Source: Cyclina sinensis (lineage: Eukaryota > Mollusca > Bivalvia > Venerida > Veneridae). Taken from it: a stretch of 64,000 bases of DNA. The stretch covers positions 54,781,693 to 54,845,692 of the forward strand of contig JAAONU010000001.1 of the NCBI GenBank assembly GCA_012932295.1. Direction: 5' to 3'. The notes beneath the pieces are model-generated. The model did no database searches, was not told the origin of the DNA, and worked only from the letters and a program-made list of their open reading frames with translations. Both the position numbers and the translations under genes were made by a program. Position 1 is the stretch's first letter. Each line of letters begins with the position of its first letter. Positions 1-10,600 of this stretch are shown piece after piece.

Positions 1-1186
1 GAAAACACGAGACTTGAGATAAATGCTGCACAGTCAGACAGATCCGGACTGAAAAAATGTGGGACCAAGTGAAAATTTATCTGACATATCGGTCAGACCA
101 ACGTATTTCTGGAAGTCCGTTAAAGCCCTGACATGTACCATGCTTTTAAAAAAAAACTTACGGAACCAAGCACTTGTCAAAGATCAAGCACACAGATAAA
201 ATTCTGTGAAAAGTTTAATTTTTTTACAAACTTTGCTGGCAAAGAAGAGAAGCAGGTATTTGATATACATACTGGTGAAGATAAATTCACCTGAGATACC
301 TCTATTTACCAAAAAGCCACAAAATTAACGAGAAGTTCGTGGAAGACTATCATGTAAGTGAACAATTTATTGATATGATAAAGAATTGAGTTATAGGACC
401 ACTGATTAACGGTAAACAATATTAAGACCATGTTTTAATTTAATAGTGCAATTTTTGCTAAGGGCTTGTAATATATTTCATACTACAAAAGCATATACAA
501 ACTTAGTAAACTGTTATATAAATTTTAGTTATGTCTAATAGATTCATATTTGTAATCACTGTGTTGTATTAGTTATAATAATCTCGTATGATTCTACATC
601 ACCTTTTTTTTACAAACAGTGGCAACACTAGTTCTGGCTTCCAAAACTTTGTAAGCCGCTTTTTTAACACTTTGTTCATTTATATGATGCGGCATTAAAG
701 TTTTGGATCAGACCCGTTGCGAAACCTAACCAGAATAACACACATTCGTTTAACGTCGTTTTACCTCGCAAATACCCTTTTCACAATTTAATCTTGTGCA
801 TTATTCGATAAAACAATTAGTTCAATATCATTTCATACCATTTAAACTATTGAAATATTAATAAATACAATAAAATTGCTTGTTTCGCAGAGAAATATCA
901 GTTTCTCCGACTTACAATCAGCAGCTTTGCGAGATCTCGTATGATGTAACCGCACGAACCGCTTAGAAAACAAACATGACTATTTTTAGACTTAATCGTA
1001 AACAAACTGCTTGACAGCCCCTGTTTGTAGAAGTAATGAAACTATACATGTATAAAATTGACAAGTGTCATAGAAAGCATTGGGTCTATATTATGGCACT
1101 CTTGCAATGATAATTCTCTTTGATACTTGTAAACAAATGCTGTGGAGTTAAAAGCACATGGTATTGTTTTCTTAACTGTCCGAGCG
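1..1186. other. Intergenic, no gene seen
   Basis: AT-rich sequence with stop codons in all frames and no exon-like stretch that I can support. No tRNA, SINE or tandem repeat was recognised. Confidence 0.5.
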
Positions 1187-1702
1187 GCGAGGGGAAAATC
1201 CCGGGATCGTCTTTAGAAAAGCCGGGATCCGGGATCGAATTAAACATACTAGTAATACCGGGAATACACCACCTGCCATAGGTGTCATCGATAAATGATA
1301 GATTATCGCTTGCCTTTTGTTATAGATACATGTAAGCATGTATAGTATAGGCGTGAAAATCTTTTTTTTTTAATAGGTAAATTAATTTTATCGTTGATGG
1401 ATTTTATTTTTTATATTGGATATAGTTGCGACGTTCTTTTTATTATTATATTAGCATTTTAATATCGTATTAACATGTGTACTGAAATTCTTTATAAAGC
1501 ATTACCAAAAGTACGTGGTAATTTAAAAAAAATATCTAAGCAAAATAGGTTTTGAATAAACATTTGTTTATTTCATTATCACAAAAATCAAATAATGTAA
1601 CTTTTTTATTGCCACAAATTACGACAAATATCAAAACCAACACTGTTTATTGTTTCCCTATATGTTTAATACGATCCCGGATCCCGGGATTTTCCCCTCG
1701 CC
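1187..1702. mobile_element. Fold-back / MITE-like element with GC-rich inverted ends
   Basis: The two ends are inverted copies. The left end (about 1187-1248) reads GCGAGGGGAAAATCCCGGGA and continues to a TTAAACATA motif; the right end (1661-1702) reads the reverse complement, from TATGTTTAATACGATCCCGG to TTTTCCCCTCGC. The left arm carries an extra internal copy of the CCCGGGATC segment. The interior is AT-rich and has no coding capacity. The flanks GTCCGAGC (left) and GTCCGCGC (right) resemble each other and may be a decayed target duplication. It is non-autonomous; I cannot assign a superfamily. Confidence 0.6.
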
Positions 1703-3258
1703 CGTCCGCGCTGATGAACCCGTCAAGGTCATTCTCGTTATCACGTGGTCAAACATTTTGGCAAGATGGCGGCGGAGTGCTGAATTTTAAGGCATATCGA
1801 AAACTTTAAGGCATTTTGTGTTTGATATTATTTTTTATGTGTTAATATTGGGCTTATTAAAAATCTATATATAATTCTATCGGGATATGCTTCACTTTAC
1901 TCAATGGCATGATTGATGAATGGATGCGAACGTGTCAGATTCCTGGCATGATTATTGGTAGACTTTCACTACGGCGTTGACTTCAGCTTACACGTCCTGT
2001 AACAGTATATATATAAATCGTGTACGGTGAAGACCTTAAGCTATGGCAACACTTGCTGCAAATCTGAAAAGCTTTTATTATTTGCCTTATGATTAAACTG
2101 TTTATTTGATCCTTTATTATAATGGAAATCTCATAAATGTCGTAATATAATGATAAATTTGCTATGTGGTTCAAAAGTAATATGATTGTTTTCATAAATT
2201 GTCTTTCAGTTTGGCGTTCTTTCTGGTAGCTAAAAAAAGGTACCAGATCATATCCGAGTCGTATTACATCAGCCGTTGTTTTTGCTTGTGTGCATTGTCA
2301 GATCGAGAAATCTTAAATGACAATATTAAAACATTGAAGACACGAATACTTATCTTGGAGTGACTAAAACGCTTATTTCAGCTTAAAAACAATTGAATAA
2401 AGAATTTCATCTTTATAAACTTACTGATAAACACTCGGTAATCCGTTGTATTCAGGCGGCCTCTTTCAAGGGTGTTGTAAGCCATGATTTTTGATGACAA
2501 GTGAAGGGATCGAATGCTTTGTGGACGGACAAATGGTTTGAGTACCCTAATGCAACTTCTTTCGCTTACGTGTAGTCCAGACAACCGACAAATCGTCCGG
2601 AAAAGTCGTGTCCCACGTTGCATCGACTTTCCAATAAACCGGTGTTTATATGCGCACGCAATAAGATGTTCTTCCGCTTTTATTTTTTTCTTAGGTCACA
2701 ACTTACTAAATGTAAATCACTTTATGCTTTCTTTCAGTTCCTTCAGACAAACATAAATTATTTATCACCTTACAATTTTATAACTTTGTTATAAATAAAC
2801 AACAAACAAAGAAATAGGAGTGATCAATACAGGCATTCATTTGTTTATTAATATCAATCTATTACGCTAACACACTTTGATGGTTTCCAGAAAAAAAAAT
2901 ATACCACTGAATGTGATATAATTGAGTCCATCTCTTAACACAGATAAACAGAAATATGTATATACACAAGTATTCATGATGTCCAAGAAACTACCTTCTT
3001 TCATTCACTTATAGTCGAAAAAGAAATACGGGGAAAACTCGCACACTCTCTCCATTTTCATTCAGATATGAAAACGACAGAAAATCGTTCGATCTGAAAT
3101 AGATAAACAACATGATAACATACTGATATAAACATGTGTATAAATCTATACATTAAATTCTAGATCGTCTTCTGCCGATAAACACTGGATTTTTTTTATA
3201 CAATGCCAATTTATTATATCTTATACTGCAATTGTTTCAACACAAATAACACCGCATT
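1703..3258. other. Intergenic, no gene seen
   Basis: AT-rich DNA with several 60-80 codon open frames on both strands. None has splice context or recognisable similarity, so I treat them as chance. Confidence 0.45.
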
Positions 3259-4517
3259 TATGGCACGCCAATTGTCCAATTATTACGTAAACCTATGATT
3301 ACAGTCGAAAAACTAGGATTTACGGTTGATAAACCAGGTTATTCAAACGTAAAACCTAGTTTTTCGAATATTAACTTATATTTTCGAGCGAAATCATGGG
3401 TTAATGTCGTAAACTGTAGTTTACGCTCGTAAACCATAGATAACGCTTGAAAACACAAGTTTACGGTCGAAAATATAGGTTACGTTTGTAAACTATCCTT
3501 TACGAGCGTAAACCGGGGTTCACGAGCGTAACAATAAGATAGTGTCCGTAAACATAGGATAACGGTTAAAATCCGTTGTTTAATTGAAAAACCTAGTTTA
3601 TCAGTCGTAAACTATAGTTTACATTCGATATTTAGGATTATGAAATCAAATTTGAATTTCGAGCGTTAACATGTGTTTAGGATCGAGAACCTATGTTTTC
3701 AAGCGTGAATCTACATTTACGGCCGTGAACACATGTTTACGATCGTGATCATAGGTTAATGACTGGCTATCATATTTTTTCAAGCGAAAACATGGGATAA
3801 CGTCGAGAACCATAGTTCACGCTCGTAAATGTTCATTCATGTTCGTAAACCTAAGTTACAATTGTTTCGAAAAACCTAGTTTATCGAACGTAAATATAGG
3901 TTCAAGAGCGTTATCTAGGGTTTACGACGTTAATCCTATATTTACGCTCGAATATATAAGATAAAATTCGAAAAACCAGGTTTTACGATTGAAAAACCTG
4001 TTTTATCGATCGTAAATCCTAGATTAACGGGCGTAAACATAGGTTCACGTTATTTTGGACAGTTGAAATCCCTTGAAATATATTTTACGGAATTTAACCA
4101 GTGTTTTCGAGCAAAGACGTACGATAACGGTCGTGAACCATAGTTTACGGACGTGAACCTAGGTTTACGTTTGATAATCTAAGTTACTAAGAAAAAACAT
4201 GAATTTACGAACGTAAATATAGGTTTACAGTCGTAAACCTATGTTCACGGTCGCAAACCCAAGTTTACGGTTGTAATCTTAGGATAACGACCGAAATTCT
4301 AATATTATTTGAGAAACCTAGTTTATCGAACGTAAACATAAGATCGGGAGTGTAAACTACAGTTTACGGCCGTTATCCTATGTTAACGCTCGAAAATAGA
4401 GGTTAAAAATCGAAAAACCAGGTTTAACGTTTGAAAAACCTAGATTATCGACCGTAAATCCTAGTTTACGAGCGTAAACATAGGTTCACGTAATAATTGG
4501 ACAAATAGCGTGCCATA
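3259..4517. mobile_element. TIR-bounded array of a 20-bp palindromic unit (about 60 copies)
   Basis: The terminal inverted repeats match over about 30 bp. The left end reads TATGGCACGCCAATTGTCCA and continues to ATTATTACGT; the right end (about 4487-4517) is its reverse complement with few changes. Both ends are bounded by TA, which fits a TA target duplication. Everything between is a diverged tandem array with a 20-bp period, well seen at 4230-4310, with consensus near CGTAAACCTAGGTTTACGNN. The unit is itself nearly a perfect palindrome, because both AACCTAGGTT and TTTACG-N2-CGTAAA are self-complementary. An internal echo of the terminal sequence (CATAGGTTCACGTTATTTTGGACA) lies near 4035-4060. 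There is no ORF. It is probably a non-autonomous DNA transposon, but the filling is unusual. Confidence 0.7.
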
Positions 4518-5105
4518 CGCGCTGTGTAAGCACAAATGAAAGCTACGATCTGAATCAGAAAGAAATTACAACAAAACGATTGATTTATAATCATTCATTA
4601 TACAAAAATCTATTGAATATAAGGCGATTTTTTAAACAGAACGGGCGGGTATGTGGGTGGGAAAACAAACTAAACAAGTTTTAGTTTGAATGCCTGTATG
4701 TGACCTCGAATGGAGAAAAAACAATCACAAGCGGTTAATGTATGAACCGCTAATCCCACATATTACCATATATGGTAATATCTCGTGCACATTACTGAGC
4801 CAAGTTATAACACAGATCGATAATAAATAAATAACTACAAAATTAACCTAAAATAAAAAATAAAAGAAAATAAACAACCCAAGTATCAGAAAGAGGTTTT
4901 AGCAGTAATTCAAACATATTGAAAACTAACCAAATGAGTGAATCCTAAATTATTTGAACCAGTAATATAACAGCTCACTGCACCACTCCGTATTAACATT
5001 TATAAGGCATAAAACACTTTATAGCTCGAGATTTAGCTACTGAGTTTTCTAACTTTAATGAACTTTGTAGACATATTATCTCAAGATCTAAAAATAAAAT
5101 GGTGA
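4518..5105. other. Intergenic, no gene seen
   Basis: AT-rich. Only a short near-palindrome around 4762-4780 (ATATTACCATATATGGTAATAT) was noticed. No coding evidence. Confidence 0.4.
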
Positions 5106-5365
5106 TAAAAAAAAACAAGTGCCCCCTACATGCCCCGGAGGGGGGCGTTGACCTTTGACCTCATGTCCTCTATTTGGGTCAGGTAGAGCTCTTTAAAGTG
5201 CATGCACCTGTGAAGTTTGGAGGCTGTAGATGGAAGAACTTCCGTGTAATGGTCAAGGTTAATGTTTTGTGACAAGCAAACAAACAGACAGACAAACAAA
5301 CATACAGACAGACAGACCAAAAACAATATGCTTCCTCCGGGGGCATAAAGAGAGAAAGGCTTACC
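5106..5365 (+). repeat. Dispersed mollusc-type repeat with CAGA/CAAA tract
   Basis: It contains GTTGACCTTTGACCTCATGT near its left end, then a (CAGA/CAAA)n tract at 5275-5315, and ends in AATATGCTTCCTCCGGGGGC then ATAA. The same terminal sequence closes the repeat at about 61250-61345, so the two belong to related families. The minus-strand open frames over it are products of the simple tract. Confidence 0.6.
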
Positions 5366-7650
5366 ACTGAACTACTCTCGTTACATGTCAAAATAAGCTA
5401 GAAAGGCTTGGGACTTTTTGTGATACAAACTGGTTTTAAACAGCGAATAAGGCGAGTTTGTGAAACAAAATGCTACCATCTTAAGTTTATTTTTAAATTC
5501 CCAGCTCTATGTAATATGATTAGGCTATATATTTCAATACATACCCGAATTTGTAATTTTGAGAATCTGAATGATACAAGATACAATTTTCTTACGAAAG
5601 AAGGAAAAAAAGACTACAAGTTGTGCGCGAGAGCGACGATATACTAAGCTGTACCTACCTTTGATTATACTGAGAGCAAAAGCCATAAACACGAGGTTTA
5701 TTGCATTGTCACGTTAGCCTGAAAGGACGGGGATTCTGACAGATTCGTGCAAATTGTAGTACATTTGCTTAATTCCCTTCTTACATACTTGTAATACTGA
5801 AATGTATCTAATTTGAAAATATTTGATGTATGGATTTGCCTCTCTCTTTGTAGTTCTTATATTTATCCCACATCAGGGCCTTAATGGAGGCCCTACCTAC
5901 ACACAATAATGTCCTTTTTCTTTTCAGTCTTAGTTGCGCCCTTTTAGCATTTTTTATGTCAATGTATGTTTTAACATAATAGCAGCTCAGTTTTTATGAT
6001 TGTTTAGATTCTTGCTGTATGTGTTTAACTTGTGCGCATCATTACGTGCATATATGTCCTTTTATCAATGCTTGTCTTAAAACACTGGTATGTTTTTTTT
6101 TTCATATGTCGATGACTATTGTTAATTTGTTATAAAATTACTGATATAAATAAAATTTTTGTATCAAATTTTGTATTTGACTGAACAGAAAAAGCAACAT
6201 GTTCTGTATCATGCGATATAAGTGAACATGACTGAGACTCAAGCGAAGGGGGAGTTTTAACATATGGTCTATTTACACTAATGCATATACAACTCATCAT
6301 GTTAATTACATAAAATTTTGACTGCATATATGAGGTCAAAAAAAAATAAAACAAGGCTTAAGTAAACACACTGATAACATCTTTATTTAAAGTTTTTTAG
6401 CCATAGATAACACAATACACCGTCGTTAGAATGTTTTGTCATTGAAGCTCTGTAAACATTATTATGTACTTGAGAATATATTAATTGTTCTACAGTACAT
6501 AAGATAACAGTTTGAATTGTGAAATAATACAACAGTATTAGATTTATTACATCTGAAATAATAAATACAATAGATTATACCAATAGATTGATAATGGGCA
6601 GTTTTCACATTTTCGGAATCATCATACTCTGTCATAGCGAACTCTGAAGAACAGTGTAAAAAGCAACAACTTTGGTGCTCATGTAGCAATGTAGGTAAAA
6701 TTCGAGGATTGCATATCGGATCAAATGTATAACATATTTCATTGGTACGAAAAGTACACACTTCAAATTGTTAATCATGTGAGAGATACACTACTAACCT
6801 TTACTCAATAAGTAGACCTTGCACGGCCATTGGTCAAAGAAAAAAGACTTGAGTTCCACTGAAATTAGAAATCTCAATTGTCTTAGAATATATATTAATA
6901 ACTGTAGATGTCTGGTCTGAAAATTGAGAGTGCTTTGACGTATATGACATTTCTATGCAGTCTATCCTTGTTCAATATTACTAAAATGATATAAGCACTA
7001 CTAGTACACGCATAGTTAGTGTATATCGTCTCGTCCATGTTATTTGTGTGCCTCAAGAAGAAACTATACCACTGTAGTTGGTCCAGAAGGACGTCTTGCG
7101 CCGTACCACTAAACGCTTTTAGATTTTAAAGAAGTAGATGTTTGGAATGATCTCTTACCGGTCCGCGCTGCAAAGTGGGCGTGGCACTTGTAAGTGAATT
7201 GAAACGATCATAATAGCATCTAACTTTATTCTCGTTAACTATTTTATCAAATAAAATTTTGCATTTGATGAAAATAGATCATTTACAGTCATTAAAACTT
7301 TCACGCTAAATTTTCGAGCGGCAGATAATTAAAACAACAACATTTTCATTCATGTAACATGTCTCATTATTTTTTTCAGTAAATCCAGTTTAAATCGTAT
7401 GTGCTAGGTAATTTGCCATACATCTTTAACAAGAAAACGTGAAAATGTTATAAGAAAATATTCGTAGCAGATGCTAGCTATCGTCTGCTTCGTTATCTGG
7501 TCACGTGATTTCCTAGTGTGCCACGTTATAATGTGTATTGGTTGTGTATAAGTCGATATGTTCGTGTAGGAGATATGGTTTTAGAGTGACAGATGAAATT
7601 AACATGTAAATGAAGAAATAAGATTCACAGAAGACTTTAAAAGAAGGAAT
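5366..7650. other. Upstream region of the CDR2-like gene, including its presumed promoter
   Basis: No exon is supported here. The last 150 bases before the start codon contain a CACGTG E-box at 7502-7507 (GGTCACGTGATT) and an inverted CCAAT motif (ATTGGTTG) about 30 bases further on. I cannot place the transcription start. Short open frames at 6130-6761 on the minus strand have no recognisable content. Confidence 0.4.
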
Positions 7651-10600
7651 ATGGAAGAGGAAACAGGGGATAGGGAGGAATGGTATGAGAATGGTACGTT
7701 GATTTATTTATTAATAGCATTTTTTTCTCCATCTTCCGTGTTTTGTTAGACGCTTTTCCAAAATTACATCACTCTGACATTTCCAGATACTGAACGCTTG
7801 CTGGTAAGAAGTGGAAGTGGACATGATTTGCATAAAAAGTAGGCCATAAAGTATGCATTCGTAATCTTCAATGTTACTATCTTTCACAAACATAGCCCTA
7901 GATAAATGAACTATTTACAGATGAAAAACAGTATACAATGTGCAGTCGTAATTTAGTTTCCAACAATATTTGCTCATGATATGCCAACATTTTAAAATAG
8001 TAATTAATGCAAATACAATATTTATAAATAATAGTGTTGTTAGCGTGATTAAATACTTTCATGTAATTTACATGAGACTATTTTATCCTCTGGCGAAGTA
8101 TGTCAACCATACAAGTTATTTCCTTGTAAATGTCAAAAATATTTCAGGCAGGTTTTATGTCGTTAATGTTCCTGTACAGCTGCGAACAATGCGAGAATCT
8201 CAGGAATGCATGAAAACATATTGTAAGCCTTTTATCACTCAAAAGTATACCTGTCTCACACATTATAATACAACGGAGTAGCTAAATTTCTGCGGACCCG
8301 TGATATTTTAGGATGTGAGGAGTGTTAGGTTTCCCGTCAGCTCTTTTTCAAAACCTGTCAGAGAAACAGGTGAAATCATTCCGGTGAATGTGGAAATTTT
8401 TAATATTTCTAGTATATGGTCGCCATTATCTGCCACAAACTCTTCAGCAAACTCTGTAACATTTTGAATAATCAATACGCGTTCATTGATACTGCAGCAG
8501 TCAATCAATGATTCCACTCCAAGAGTGAGTCATGCTTCCTTCCAATATTGTTATCCTGTCCGATAAATCTTTATTAATGTGGGTCTGTGAAAAACATTAA
8601 TACAAAACCTGATTCTATCAATAACAAGTTTAATGGCATCCCAACCTGATAAACACGTGTCCAATATCGGAATGACATGTTCTTGTCATATTAAGCTTAA
8701 CCAAAATGTCTCCATATTGTTTAATCGTTATGTGAAACTTCCCGGGTCGTGCCTTTAGGTTATATATCACTACTGCATTATTGTTACGAAGATTACAAAG
8801 GAATGAACACGCAAGAGCTTGCATGGTTTGTCTTTTGGCACGTAAAAACAAAATTTGGTACGCTGTCAGAAAGCCAGACCTTGCTTGAATTTTATCATTA
8901 ATTGTGGCCATTTTGCTACGGTTTGAAGCTATTTGGATTCGTGGTTAACAATTAGTAAACGTGGATATCTGATATAGCAAACATTTTATATATTGTTACA
9001 GTGAAGTTATTCAGCCACCTCGATATTGAGGTTGATTGAGTCCAACAATACTATGGTTCAGAGCAACATTTGATATAGAGCAACATTACATCTAAGTGCA
9101 GTTACTTCAGTTACAATATTTCCGGATCGAGGGCACATTTTTTTTCTGTTAAATTACTCAACAAAGCCTCTAACAACATTTTAATTGCACTGTACTTTCT
9201 ACGTAACAATCATATAACGATTTATTTATTATTCAAGGTAATATTTACTGCGAAAACATGGCGGAGTTACCTTTACGTGTACAGTACATAAAAGTGAACA
9301 CTATTGTCTTTGTATAAAACGAAATGGTATTGATACGGTTTCTTTCATTTCAAGTTTTCATGTCATCGAAAAAGTTTTACGGCAACAATCAAGTATTGTG
9401 TCTGTTTGTCTTGTTACAACACAGAAAATGATTGAACACTCACAACATTCAGTCAGAGAGCGGAAAGACAGCGACTATAACTGATCTAAGCACCAAAGCA
9501 TAAAAATAAAGCCTCGAAAAACCTAAGTGGTTACAACTACATGTATCTTCGACAGAGTATATTTTCAAACAACAAATAAAAATAACGTCAGCGAGATATT
9601 TTATGATTATTTCATAATTTTACTTAGTGCCGTGTGGTAATGCGGGAACGCAATCGTAACAACTCGGCCTTTTCCGACAACTTCGTGACTTATTGAAGTC
9701 GCCCGAGGTGTTCCGAATGAGATCATTATGTGAATTCAGAATGGCTAGAGTTATGGTTCATTAAGAGGATCCTGTTTTGCATGACTATTAGAAAACTCAC
9801 TATAGACTGTCTATGTCACCAGAGTTGTTACAATATCTTCTTTATATTCTGTATAGCAAGTATTTTTGTTGATTCACTATTGCATGCAACATATATCTGG
9901 CTCAATACAATCTTGCATAAAGCTGTCACTCGCATGCTTGCTACTTAATCAGTCTCTATAGACCGACAATAGTACGCACTTTGACCCCCTTCATGTGCTA
10001 TATAAACCGGGAAAACAAGATGCAAATGCATTTTACAAGAATATGGCCAGGACCATGGAATCATTAAGCTGTGTTAGCGCTAAACCTAAATATAATTATA
10101 GTACCACTTGACACAGATTTCTAGGTAGTAATTATCTGGTCTACTATTCATTCATGTGGTATCACCTTTCGATTTTCTGATTTTCGTGATTGTCCGGGGA
10201 GTCTGACCACAGCAAATATTGATTAGTGTTAATTACCGAGAGACAGGAATAATTTGCGATCTTACGCAATGCCAAACCATTGTTTGCTCTACAATATCCC
10301 AGAAGCTCAGTATAGAAAACAATATTCTTTCTTTTATTTAAAAGAACACAAGACAAAAAGAACAACATAGGTGTACCATGTAGGTTCATAGTGGTATAAG
10401 TTTTACATTTTCTTACTGGATTCCAGCATTTTAAATTGTTTCCTCAACACCGCTGACCATGTGACTTAAGCTTTTTAGGTAACGATTTTCTTACTTCTAA
10501 AACCAGTGAGATTGTTTCAAGAACGTGACTATAAACGCATTCAAGCATAAACATGTGCTATTAAAGCAACTGTAAATGTAAGTAGTGTTAAGGGAGCGGA

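Noticed and set aside
3259..4517. CRISPR-like or origin-like array of palindromes
   Set aside because: Period is a continuous 20 bp without spacers, with transposon-like ends; no replication gene nearby.
5126..5391. Cys/Val-rich minus-strand frames of 66 and 70 codons
   Set aside because: Translated simple (CAGA/CAAA) tract within a dispersed repeat.
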